Of a DNA stretch of 64,000 nucleotides, positions 21,961-32,309 are shown in pieces. A program made the position numbers and the translations under genes. Below the pieces are notes generated by a model. The model was not told the DNA's origin and did no database searches. It saw nothing but the letters and a program-made list of their open reading frames with translations. The first letter of the stretch is position 1. Every line of letters begins with the position of its first letter. Source of the DNA: Odobenus rosmarus divergens (taxonomy: Eukaryota > Chordata > Mammalia > Carnivora > Odobenidae). The stretch lies in the NCBI RefSeq assembly GCF_000321225.1, contig NW_004450382.1, positions 2,860,268-2,924,267 of the forward strand. The letters are read 5' to 3'.

Positions 21961-23499
21961 GACCTGACAAGGGGATGCCCGAGGAGGATGGAGACTGCTG
22001 CCCCTTCCACACCAGGGGGAAGCCCGTTCCACCAGGGAAAGCAGCCCAGGGTGCTGGGCTCCTTTGGCTCCTGCCTCAACATGTCAGCCACAGAAACCAG
22101 AGGCTGGAACCTGCTGAACCGGAATGGCCGGGAGAGCACGCCGGGGGGCGGGGCCTCCCTGCCAAACAAAGAACCAGAAGCTGGGGAGGAGAGCCAGGTC
22201 CAGGTCACGAGAAAGCAGCGAGAAGGGAAAAAGCCTGAGTACTGTGTGGAGGCTGGACGGGGGCCCAAGGCCTGGGGCCACCGAGGAGGCAGAGCCCCCT
22301 TGGAGCCTGGAGAGGAGCCAGTGTGCCGCCCAGCCCACCCACCCGCCAGACTGGCAGAGCCTCCCCAGCCCTGTGCGCCAGGGGACAGGCCCTTCCCCTG
22401 CCTCCAGCCTCAGCCTCGGCTTCCCAAACCCACCCCGATTCCCACCCAGGGTCCCCTCACCCAGCACTGCAGCCAAAGCCCTGCTGAGCCCTTGCCCCTT
22501 TTGTTCACCAAGCCAACTTTTGAGGAGCACAAATCTGACCAGGGCTCTCCCCAGCTACAAACTCAGTGCTGACTCCTCTCTCCCTGCTGCCCTCCCCACA
22601 CATGCTCCTGCTAACCTCTCTAGGCTCACCCTTCTCAACTCTTTCCAAACCGAGCACCTTCCATGGGCCAAGCACTGTACTTGGCACACAGCTCGGCCCC
22701 GGTGGACTTGCCCTGACAGACCAGGCCGATGGGCGCCTCTTTGCCTTTGCGTGCGTCCTGCCCCTCTCCTGCACCCCACCCCCCGTGGGAGCCTGTCCTG
22801 AGTCCGGCTGCCCTTGGGGTTCCCATTCCAGCACTGATCACAGCTACACTGACTGCTGTCAACATCAGGCACCCTGACCACTCGGCCCGGTGCTGACCCC
22901 GAGCTGGTGTTTAGGGAGGGTCTGAAGAACTTCAGAGACCACGTGCCAGGAGGGGCTTTCTGCAACCCCCAGCCCCACTTCCTTGCTGCATGGAGGTCGG
23001 GGGCCACACAGCTCTTTGGGCAGCGGCTCCCAGAGGTATGCCCTGGGACACTCTCCATGCAAGCGGCCACGGAGCCCAGGCACAGTGGGAATGAGTGGCT
23101 TCATAAAGGAAACCAGCGGGCTGGCTTGGGGAGAGGGTGGGCACACCTCTGGTGGGGGGGCTGTTCAGACAGCCAAACTGGGCCACTTTGGACGCTCCTC
23201 CACAGGGAGACAGACTGCTATTTTGTGCCTTCCCCGTGGAGTACACACACACACGTACATACGTGTGCACGGAGACAGAGAGCAGACACACAGCCCCGAG
23301 GCGGTGAGGGTCAGCGAGGCAGGGGAGGGAGCTCCTGGACAGGTGGGTTCCCAGGCCCTGAGCCGCCTAATGAGGTGGGGACTCATTAACTCTAGCTCCT
23401 ATGACCGCTCTCGGCGCCCTCCAGAGGGGAGCCCGCTCAGAGACACCCCTGGCTTCCCAGGGGACATGCAGGGAGCCCCAGGTCATGGCCTCGATCGGA

Positions 23500-23660
23500 G
23501 GGACCACATACTAAATGCCAGGTGCCTTGAACATGGGACCTCAGTTAACCTTTCCAGGTAGGAATGATTACCCTCGTTGTGCAATGGGAAAACAGGCCCA
23601 GAGAGAGAAAGCAATCTGCCGGAAGTGCCACAGAGGGCAGAGTCTAGGCAGGCCACCAGG
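23500..23660 (-). repeat. MIR fragment
   Basis: Antisense MIR: ACTAAATGCCAGGTGCCTTG, GAATGATTACCCTCGTTGTG and the gapped GCAATCTGCCGGAAGTG segment. Confidence 0.6.
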
Positions 23661-24384
23661 TCCTACCCACCCGGTGGCCCTGCCTACCCATAAGGCTGGC
23701 AGGGCGGGGGTATGACATGACACACACACACCCTCAGCTATGCAGGCCCCTGCCCCCCACCCCACCCTCACCCCTACCCCTCCAGCTGTGGGGCATCCTG
23801 CTCTGAGCTCTTATGATTCCAAGTCACTGGGCCGTAACCAGGGCCCCCACTTGAACCTGATTACCTGCGCTGCATCCCTGCCTCTGTCCCATGCTGCCTG
23901 GGGACAAAGGGTTTTCACTGTAGCTCTCTCATGAGCTCCATGGAGAAGCCCAGGGCCGTTAATGTCCCCCCCAACCCAATCTCATCCCATTATGTACCAC
24001 CCCCCATTAGCAAATAACCAGACACCCTTCAGGGTTCCCTTCTTCCAGGAAGCCTCCCGGCACCCGAGGCAGGTGCTTAGGTCACTACCTCCGAGCCGAT
24101 GCCGCCCCCCAACAGAGCACACGCTGGAGTAACGTGAACAGCAGGGTCCAAAGGCAGGCCTGTGTGGACACCTGGCACCTGACTCGTCCGTTAGAGCAGC
24201 AGAAACCTCTTCCTGCTTGGGACCACCTCTAGCCCCACAAGCCGCTCCCCTTGAGAAACCACGAAGCCCTGGGCTTTGGAACTGCCCAACCCCGCGTGCC
24301 TGGGTCTCCATCAGAGCTGACTCGGCATTAACACTGGGGCCTCTGGGCTAACTCTCGGCAGCTGCTTCTCCACCCTCCTTCCCT

Positions 24385-24540
24385 CCGCTCCCCTCAGAGG
24401 CCAGGGCTCCCATTCATTTGTCTCGTTAAGAGGCCTATAGAAACACATTTGTCCGCTCCGCGCTTCACTGCTCCAGTCGTCAATTCTCTGGGGCGCCTGC
24501 CCTACCTTTTGCAGCAGCTCTGTCCACATTTGCCCACTCA
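24385..24540. promoter_or_regulatory. Candidate conserved intronic element
   Basis: Non-repeat mixed-composition stretch with CATTCATTTGTCTCGTTAAG, TAGAAACACATTTGTCCGC and a CAGTCGTCAATTCTC block. It retains CpGs in an otherwise CpG-poor tract. Weak, composition-based call. Confidence 0.22.
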
Positions 24541-25100
24541 TCCCTGGCTAGAAGTCTCCCGAGCCCAGACTAAGCCCGGCCACAGTGGAAAGGGTACAGA
24601 TCCAAAAGTGTATGTAGCAGGCCCTTAAGACCCGGGCCAAGGTCCCCACAGCTCCCAGCCCAGTCCCCTCTCCTATGGCTGTCTGCCTGGGAGCAGAGCC
24701 CCAATCACCCTATTTCAGCATCTCCAGCTGATTCCTACCTTCCAGACCCTGGTCTTTGGGTTCTGGGTCTCAAGGGACCAGCATGGAGGTTCTGGGACAC
24801 TGCTCCAAGTATTGTTCCACTCTGCCCCCCAAGTGGCACATGACCCAGACTCCTGGATGAAGTGTATAGGAACCGGTCAGGGAAGAGAATGAGGAAGAGT
24901 GTTCCAAGCAGAGGCATCAGGAGGAACAGAGGCCTGGGGAACACATGGGCAACAGAGAAGTCAGCACGGCGGGACTGCGCAGCAGGCGGGCAGAATGAAG
25001 GATGAGGCTGGCAGAGGCTGGAAACTGCAGGGCCTTGAGAAGCACTGAGACCCCTAGGCTTGATTCTGAAGGCAATAGGGTAGGAGAGTGCGGGATTTTA

Positions 25101-25303
25101 TTTTATTTTTTTTTAAAGATTTTATTTATTTGACAGAGAAAGAGAGAGCACAAGCAGGGGGAGCGGCAGGCAGAGGGAGAGGGAGAAGCAGGCTCCCCTG
25201 CTGAGCAGGGAGCCCGACGTGGGGCTCGATCCCAGGACTCTGGGCTCATGACCTGAGCCGAAGGCAGACGCTCAACCTTCTGAACCTCCCAGACGACCCA
25301 TGA
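25101..25303 (-). mobile_element. CAN SINE, diverged head
   Basis: Reverse-oriented, A/T-rich tail complement at left. The head is mutated (CCTCCCAGACGACCC instead of CCACCCAGGCGCCC). Flanked by GGGATTTTA at 25092-25100 and 25304-25312. Confidence 0.92.
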
Positions 25304-26003
25304 GGGATTTTAAACTGAGGGGTGACACAGTCAGGCTTTCGTTTTCAACCAGACTTTTACTTTGGAAGAATGGCTTGTGAGGGAACGGAGGCAGGGAAGC
25401 CATGGGGAGGCAGTTGCATGTGAAAGCCCAAACAAGAGTGAGGGTGGCTTGGGTGAAGGCAGCGGAAGGGAAGGTGGACGCATTCCAAAGATGTTTAGAA
25501 GGGAGAAACAACAGAAGCTGGCGATGGATTAGATGTGGGGTATGAGACAGGGAGGAGGCCCCGGGTTCTGACTTGGGTGGTGGGGCGGGTGGTGACGCCA
25601 TTGGCCAGGAGAGAGAACACAGAAAGAGGAACGGGTTTGGGGGATGAGGGGACGCGCTAGGGCATGTTCGGTCTACAGCAGGAGGGGAAGGCAGCTAGTC
25701 TCCCAGGATGTGTTGTCTGAAAGCCCAGCTGGGCGCTCCTCCCTCAGCCCTCAAGCTCTTGTCCAAAGGCCATGAGAGTGTCCAGGGTGAGGTCGGGGAG
25801 CAAGCACAGGACTTCAGTGTCCAAGGGCTAGTGACCACACCTGACTGTTGACAAGCTTTTGCCTCCCTGCCAACGTCAGAGTCACACCCAGTGACCTCTA
25901 CTCCAACCTGCCCCTGCAGACTCAAGCTCTCCCCAACAGCCCCAGCCAGGCCTGGAGATCACCCCCACCAGGGCCTGCACCGCAAAGCTTCCACTACCTC
26001 CCG

Positions 26004-26023
26004 CCCCCCCCCCCCCCCCCCCC
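26004..26023. repeat. Poly-C tract, 20 bases
   Basis: Uninterrupted C run on plus. Length uncertain for the same reasons as other homopolymer G/C runs. Confidence 0.92.
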
Positions 26024-26164
26024 ATCCTAGCACCATTTCCTCACCCCTCCACCTAGCCACACCCACCCGCCCCCAGGAGGAAGGCCCTCCCCTTCCCCTG
26101 GCCCTACTAGCCCCACCAGGGCCCCTCCTCAGAGGACAAAGGGCGGGGGTGCCCTGGTCCCATC

Positions 26165-26215
26165 CCTCTCCGGGATCTGGTCCTGAATAATTAATGAGCC
26201 ATTAGGAGAAAGGGC
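26165..26215. promoter_or_regulatory. Candidate homeobox-type regulatory block
   Basis: GAATAATTAATGAGCCATTA at about 26185-26204: adjacent TAAT cores in a GC-rich intron, about 250 bases from an RFX-type X-box at 26458. Confidence 0.28.
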
Positions 26216-26457
26216 CTGGGTGGGGCAAGGAGAGAGATCTATGCCCAGATACTTGGAGTGGGGGGTGATGGAAGCCCTGTGGCCCACTAACCCCCGGGCC
26301 GACCCCCACGTTGGCCCTTGGCCACCTCTGGGCTCCCGACAGGCTGGGAATAGCCCCTTCCCCCGAGGACCTTGGCTCCAACCTCACCCCTCCCAGTCAG
26401 TGTGCAGATTGGCTAAATCAGCCCTGTGCTCCGCCTCCCTCCAGTAACCAAGCAGTG

Positions 26458-26471
26458 GTAACCATGGTGAC
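26458..26471. promoter_or_regulatory. RFX X-box-like motif
   Basis: GTAACCATGGTGAC: the left half-site is perfect and the right half-site is TGAC instead of CAAC. An ATTGG (inverted CCAAT) lies about 50 bases upstream at 26408-26412. Confidence 0.45.
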
Positions 26472-26577
26472 AGGGAGGGCTGCGGCCAGTCCTGTAGTGC
26501 CAGGCAGGGGGAAGGGCGGCAGGAAAGGGATGAAAGTTCGGAGTTGGATTTGGGCAGGGGATGATCCCACTTCCCTC

Positions 26578-26612
26578 AACACACACACGTACACACACAG
26601 ACACACACAGCC
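26578..26612. repeat. CA-rich microsatellite
   Basis: Interrupted (CA)n: ACACACACGTACACACACAG then ACACACACAG. Confidence 0.85.
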
Positions 26613-27232
26613 CAGCTTCCTGCCGGCCAGGTGCAATCTTCCCCCCGTTCCCCAGGCTGAGGGGCTGGGGGGAGGAGGATGGTGGGGAAGGTAGTGGGGA
26701 AGGATGATAGGGATGGGGAAGGAGGGGCTCAGTGTCCCCACATGTGAACCCCAAGAGTCCGGCCCAGGGAAAGGGCTATGGTGGCTCTGGCTTCTGACCA
26801 TTCCTTGGACCTGTGGACCCAGCCGGCATCCCATTCACACACCCATATACATTCCTCGCGTGCCGCCCCCCTATTCCCACTCAATTCTAACATGGCTCAC
26901 ACCGGGTCTTCTGCACAGATCTGCAGTGGCAGACACAGTACACGCCTAAGCATGTCACCCGCTGACCACATGAATCCTGGACATGTCTCACCCCCGTTCC
27001 ATAAAATGGGGTCACACTTAGCCATGCTCCACCTTGCAGCGCCTTAAGGGATTCCACAGGATGCTCCTAGGAAGCATGGGGCTGGAGTACTTCTTGGGGG
27101 GCGGGGGTGGTTCTCTAATAGTAGGAGGTCTGGGAAGGTGTCTAACAATCCTGCCTCTCATAGTAGCTGCCCATGTCCCCCACCCTAGGATCCTGCTAGG
27201 AGGGATGTGCAGCTTGAGGGGGTCAGACTTAC

Positions 27233-27323
27233 TGTCACCATGGGCACCTGCCACCAAACCAAGCATCACGAGCGCGGGCACAAGGGGCACCATCGTCTTC
27301 CCTGGGGCTGGCTCAGGGGCCAT
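27233..27323 (-). CDS. PTPRF: PTPRF start-codon exon, coding part (signal peptide)
   Basis: Encodes residues 1-30 plus the first base of codon 31. The start is the ATG read from 27323 on the minus strand. The peptide has a short polar stretch with Lys9, then a hydrophobic core (about residues 12-25: VPLVPALVMLGLVA) ending in AGAHG, a typical signal peptide with cleavage expected near residue 29. The donor is ACA|GTAAGT (last exon base 27233), and the split Ser31 codon is completed by GC at 18385-18384. The exon's acceptor is at 27370/27369, so 27324-27368 is 5'UTR. The ATG has T at -3 and G at +4, a modest context. Met11 in the same frame has A at -3 and G at +4 and could be used instead or as well; it would still leave a usable hydrophobic core. 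Confidence 0.96.
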
Positions 27324-27368
27324 CCAGGGCTCTAGCACCACGGCCAGCCACAGCCCAGGACAATCCAC
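27324..27368 (-). other. PTPRF: PTPRF 5'UTR part of the start-codon exon
   Basis: Follows the acceptor TCTCCATCACAG on the minus strand and runs 45 bases to the ATG. It has no stop codon in frame with the main ATG, so the 5' limit of the reading frame rests on homology, not on an upstream stop. The acceptor has a short pyrimidine tract followed by CAG. Confidence 0.85.
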
Positions 27369-29224
27369 CTGTGATGGAGAGAAGGGCACAGCCAGTTAGC
27401 TGGTATCCAGTGATGTCCCTATCGCCCACCTGTGCCACCTCCTGGCCCCCACTCACCACCCAGACCCCGCTCATCCTCACTGACCATCCAGAGCCCGGTT
27501 CCACAGACACACCGCCCTCCTCGACTTTGGACTGTGCAATGACCACCCGGACCCGCAGAGCCCTGTGGCGACCCAGGCTCCTCACCGACCCCCTCTTCTC
27601 AGGGACCCAAGGATAACCCAATGGTCACACTGTAGGGAGACAGCACAAGAGGCCTTCAGGTCATTCTCTAAAGCTGAGTAGCAGGGCAGGGGGCCACTGA
27701 GCCCAGAGGATGTACAGGGCTGTTCTGTCCCAGACTGTGAGTTTGCAACCTGCCTCCGGAAGGGGACAGGAATGGGGAAACAGGGTCAGAAGACACAGAG
27801 ACACACAGACCAAATAAAACAAGACAGAGAAAGGGAGCAGTGAGAAGGTAGCAGACCCAGGCAGGCCAGGGACTCTGGAGTCCCTGGGGCATCCCATTGT
27901 CTCTTCTCTCCCCAGCAGGGAAGGAGGAGGCACTGGGCCAGACCCCGTATGCTGAGTACAAGCCCCAGAGCACAGACTTGTTCGCAGCAGACAGAATCCA
28001 GGTATCAGAGGCTCGAAGCCAAAGCCACAACCCGTCCAGGCTCGCCAGGACGTGCTCTTGACAAGTCAGAGCTGCCCTGCCTGGCCACCCTCATCCTACC
28101 CAATTCCCATGGCACCTTCCCACTCCAAAAGGAAACCACAGGGAGGCCCTGGTGTGGCCAGGAATGGGGCTGCTGGACCCTCAGATTCCACCCACACCTT
28201 CTCTGCCCTTGCCATAGTGGCCCAGGGCAGATCCAGCTTCCGGGAGCTGCTTGCTCAGAACTGCCTTCCAGACTGAGACCGCCACCTGTGTTTGGGATTG
28301 GCTGAATGCCTCCCAGGCCTTTGCTCCTCGGGCTCCTCCGCCAGGTGTGCTCTCCGCAGTCGGCCAGGCACCTGTGTGAAGCCTTCACTACAGATACACA
28401 GCTACACGCCACAGCCCCAATGCTGGACCCCCCACCCAGGGGGCTTTAGGGGACCCACAACAGCGCCCACCAGCTCTGCTCACACTTCACCCTGAGCAGG
28501 TGGCTGGCACACGAGAAGTCCCTCAATAATGCTCTGAAAGCACACCCGGACATAGAGGGGGCAGGGGGTGATGATGAACACACCCTGGGGCCCTGCAGGG
28601 GTCCCATGGACTCCGGTGGGAGAGTCTAGGTTAGACCCAGGTCCCAGCTGGCCCACAGTGGTAGGAGAGTTTGCAAGGCAGTGCCGGGGTCGTGGAATGG
28701 GAAGGGGCAGGGTGCGAAGATGGCTCCGCTCCTGCCTGGAACTCAAACTCTGGTCTCAACTGGGACAGCCAGAGGTCCTAAGACCGGAGGGCGGTAGGTA
28801 AGCAGAGGTGCTAAGACAAAACAGGCAGGACTGTGAAGTGGGGCAGGGGCTGAGCACAAAGGGCAAAGTGCAGGAGATGTCCTTTGTCCCAAGAGCTGGC
28901 TACAAGTCTTAGCAGCTGAGAAGCAAAAGCAAGAAACCTGAAGGGGCATGATGGGCATCCAGCCCCAATGACACCATGCCTGGGGTTCCACTCAGTGATC
29001 ACAAAGTTCCAGTGGCTGAGACCAGGAGAGAGGGAGTCCCCACCATGATGCCCAATACGGCTGGTCTGGGAAGGAGGTCCCCTAGCACCAAGGCCCTCTC
29101 TGAGCTTGCACTGCACTGAGGCGAAGCCATGGCACCAACCATAGAATTAAAGTTCTCAGCAGACATGCGGCGGCGAACTGCCTGGCCAGGCTGCCACGGG
29201 GGCCCAGCCCCCTGACACAATCAT

Positions 29225-29800
29225 CCTGTCGTCCTGGTACAGGCGTGGGTGTACGGCTCAGTGGTGTGTTGCTGCACCAAAAGATAGGGGAAGAGGGGCC
29301 TAGTCTAGGTATCATGGGGTACAACAATAGCATATTCACAGAGGTTTCGTTCCCGGGTGCAAGCATTCTGGGTGTGCACCCCCTCCCTGGGGTAGACACC
29401 ACGGGTGCGCAAGCCACAGGAACACACAGCATGGGGGGCAGATCTCCCTGGTACGAACTAAAGAAGAGAGGTCATGGAGGCACACATGCCTGGAACTGTG
29501 AGCATGGGTTGGACCCCCCCCCCCGCCGGTATGATTCTCACGGCGGGCAGCATATCCCTGTAGCGGCCCGGCTACAGTAATCAGAGCACTGTAACTCCCA
29601 GGGGGGCACATCGGGGAGGTGTGGCCGTGCGGGCCAGACACCACCGGAAGTAGAGCTGCCTGACAGACATTACCGGGCCATAACCTGCCAGTACATTATT
29701 GTAGGGGTGTAACCCCCCCGACATAGACATCCTGGGGTGTGAGTCCCCAGTACAGGCATCGAGGGGGCCTAACTCCCGAAGAGAGGTCCTGTGGTACAGT
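29225..29800. repeat. Decayed minisatellite, unit about 30 bases
   Basis: Repeated variants of a motif (GACATCctGGGGTGTaACCCC-like) recur through the region. The clearest are GACATTACCGGGCCATAACC, ACATTATTGTAGGGGTGTAA, GACATCCTGGGGTGTGAGTC and GGCATCGAGGGGGCCTAACT. Their CAT cores sit at 29668, 29694, 29728 and 29757 (spacing 26-34). Earlier copies at about 29240, 29307, 29359 and 29393 are more diverged. Confidence 0.65.
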
Positions 29801-30348
29801 CTAGAATGAGATTCCGACCATGGGTGTCAGGAGAACTGGGGCCTCTGGTAACCCCAGCCTCCAGTGTGGGAAAGACAAGTGACACTAACTTGGGGACTCC
29901 AAGGGCTCCCTATGTATCTGAGTCTGGGATACTAGCACACTCTTCAGATACAGAAACCAGGACAAAGATAGAGAAGTTGAAAGCAAAGACATCCCCTCTC
30001 CAAAGAGCTTCTCCCAGAGGTGCATGGACACAGGGACATGGCTACCCAGAGACCAGAGACACAGGGAACACATGGACACGGACACATTCTTCGGGAAGTA
30101 CTCCAGCAGGCACACTGCTGTCCAAGCCGGGGCTTCTCGGGTCACCAGCTCCTAGTGAGAGCGAGCTGCTGTCCACTCCAGACTCTGGAAACACAGCCTG
30201 CCTCCAGCCCTGGGGCCCCTTCCTCCGAGTCTTGGATCCCTGGGCCTCGCCTTGGTCTAGACCTCGGCCCTGTCCCCACCCCGGAGTGCTCAGGGTCACC
30301 TGTGGGGAGAAGGTGGGAGAGGAACAGGGAGGTAGGACTAATGCTAAC

Positions 30349-30450
30349 CTTGCTGGGGTCGCCGACAACCTTCCGAATCCAGTGCAACAGTGTTAAGAGC
30401 TGAGCGTCCACTTCTCCCAGCATGGCTGGGTGAGTCTGCGTTTCTAACAA
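30349..30450 (-). other. Exon-like open segment of unknown status
   Basis: On the minus strand a 102-base segment lies between an acceptor-like CCCATCTCAG (30452/30451) and a donor-like CAAG|GTTAGC. It is open for exactly 34 codons, with an internal ATG at 30423 starting MLGEVDAQLLTLLHWIRKVV. I do not recognise the peptide. The acceptor side has a faint resemblance to an MER5-type repeat. It could be chance, an alternative 5' exon of PTPRF, or part of a non-coding transcript. Confidence 0.2.
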
Positions 30451-31094
30451 CTGAGATGGGAACAAGGCCTGCACTCTTGACATTAACGAAGGCTTGTCTC
30501 TGAAATGCACTGTGGGCCACTGGCTCTACCACGCTGACATACTGGGGCAGGAAAACAATCCCATACCGTATGACATCACAGGAATATAATTGGATGGGAT
30601 TTTTCCACATTCAGAATGGTTCTGATATATCCTTTTCCTTTGCTAGGTCAGTGTAAAGCTGCCAAATGCCCTTTTTGGGAAGAACTGTCCTTTATTCTCA
30701 AATTGTGTTTTAGTGTTAAAATGTCCTTATTGCATGCAATAAGGGTGATAGCAGATAGCAGTACTTTCTATAATGTCCTTACCTGGCCAAGTAAAAAATT
30801 GCCAATCCCATATCTGAACCCCAAGTACTTTTGGAAAGTGTACTGGTTTGCGAAATCCAAGAGCCTGCGAGTCACTGCTCTGAGGAAAAAGGAAGGGGCA
30901 GGCGCCACACCAAACCACAAGATTCAAATAAGAATGTCCTGGAAATGTATGGAACACAGAGGCCATGTCACCTCCATGCAGCCTAACCTAAGCACCCGTC
31001 AGCCTCAATGGGTTCCCCCCACCCCTGAGAGACCATGTTATGCCAGAGACAGTGGGGGGGATCCCTGGCTGGAGAACAGCTGGGATCACTCTGA

Positions 31095-31200
31095 GTCCTC
31101 TTCATGAATATGCAAACACAGATTGATTTGTTTCCCTTGGGCACGTGTTATTATTCACAAATATTAATTAGTCTCCAAATACCACCTGTTCCTACAGCTC
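31095..31200. promoter_or_regulatory. Candidate enhancer: octamer, E-box and homeobox motifs
   Basis: AT-rich non-repeat island: octamer-like ATGCAAA at 31110-31116, CACGTG E-box at 31142-31147, ATTAATTA at 31163-31170, and CACCTG at about 31192. It is bordered by very GC-rich DNA. Confidence 0.35.
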
Positions 31201-31339
31201 CCCCACCCCCAGGCCAGGACCCTGGCTCCCCCGAGGCTGGGGCCCCAAAATGGACATCAACAGGAGGAGGGGCACCCAGGCCCCCCACCAGAGGGGCTGG
31301 CCAAGAGAAGACACCAACACTTGGGCAAGAGGAGCCTGA

Positions 31340-31375
31340 GGGCAGGGAGGGCAGGGAGGGCAGGGAGGGCAGTGA
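31340..31375. repeat. Short GGGAGGGCA tandem (about four copies)
   Basis: GGCAGGGAGG-type unit of nine or ten bases repeated about four times. The G-runs are spaced for a G-quadruplex on plus. Confidence 0.85.
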
Positions 31376-31404
31376 GAGCCGGGAGCCGCTCTCGGTCAAA
31401 GCCG

Positions 31405-31565
31405 CGGGCAGCTAACCGAGCCCTTTTGTCATGTCCCGGACAGTTCGCCGCGTGGCACTGCAGCAGCGGCCGCGGAGGCGGAAACAGGCCTTGTTACACT
31501 TGGGAAGGAAAACCAACATGTTTCCAACTCTCACCAAACCGACCGCGGGATTATGACAGGAATAA
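31405..31565. promoter_or_regulatory. Candidate conserved intronic element with CpGs
   Basis: Non-repeat stretch retaining CpGs (GTTCGCCGCGTGGCACTGCA, AGCAGCGGCCGCGGAGGCGG, CCGACCGCGGGATTATGACA) next to the E-box/octamer island. A compact CpG-retaining element of this kind often marks an enhancer or minor promoter. Confidence 0.3.
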
Positions 31566-32073
31566 ATCAGCCTCAGCCTCGACCCCAGCCCCGGGAAAGG
31601 AGGCAGCCAGCAGCAGGCAGCTTCCCTCCGCCAGCCAGGTGGCCAGAGTCCATGAGCACAGCCCTACAACAGCCCGCCTACCCTCCTACAGATGGGCCCC
31701 CTACCCTCTCACAGCCCTTGGCTTCTTGGGCTCCCTGGGGAATGGAGGGAAACTTAGGAAGCACATCCCAGAGTCTCTCCAGGGGGCACGAGGTCCAGCA
31801 GAGGCTCCGCTGGGGGCAGAAGACCAAGGAGACCAGCAGAAGCACCTGCCTACACCTATAGCCCTACCAAGCCACCAGCCCTCCAGCTTCCTTCCTCAGG
31901 CAGCAGAGCCTCCCTCGGGTGAATGCTCACCAGCACCTCCTGGCCTCGGCACCTGCTGATCTCTCTACCTGGAGGAACGCCATTCTCCTGCCCCCCGCCA
32001 CAGACTCACCCCTCAGAACTCAGTTCAAGCGACCCTCCCTAGTTTAGTGAAGGCAGCAAGAGGTGGTGTTGAC

Positions 32074-32309
32074 CAGAGGTTCTCAATCCAGAGTGATTCT
32101 GTAGCCGCCCCCCAACCCCAGTGGGACATCAGGCAACATGTGGAGACATTTTTTATCGTCGAAACTGGAGGTGGGGGGCAAGTGCTGCTGACATTTCGTA
32201 GGGAGAAACAAGGGATGCTGCTAGATATCTTACAGTAATAGGCCAGCCCCCTGCAACAAAGCATTAACTGGTCCAAAATGTCAATAGTATTAAGGTTGAG
32301 AAAACCTGG
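32074..32309 (+). mobile_element. MER20 hAT-type DNA transposon
   Basis: Starts CAGAGGTTCTCAATCCAGAG and ends GGTTGAGAAAACCTGG. The interior has GGAGACATTTTTTATCGTCG and CAAAATGTCAATAGT, all characteristic of MER20. Non-autonomous, no coding capacity. Confidence 0.9.

Larger units (their letters stand above)
18386..27232 (-). other. PTPRF: PTPRF intron between signal-peptide and Ig1 exons (8.8 kb)
   Basis: Intron with a SINE cluster at 18.5-19.1 kb, several MIR and L2 fragments, and three motif-rich stretches listed separately. The 22.0-23.4 kb and 25.3-26.1 kb portions are GC-rich and contain open frames of up to about 225 codons without coding signatures or splice context. I read them as chance frames. 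Confidence 0.85.

Noticed and set aside
22124..22801. 225-codon plus-strand frame in the 8.8-kb intron
   Set aside because: GC-rich intronic sequence with overlapping frames on both strands and L2-like patches; no domain.
23408..23426. Second CTCF-like motif (CTGGAGGGCGCC on minus)
   Set aside because: Deviates from the CTCF core at a conserved base; too weak without a matrix score.
29225..29800. CRISPR-like appearance of regularly spaced short repeats
   Set aside because: The repeats are diverged, not near-identical, spacing is irregular and the host is a mammal; a decayed minisatellite explains it.
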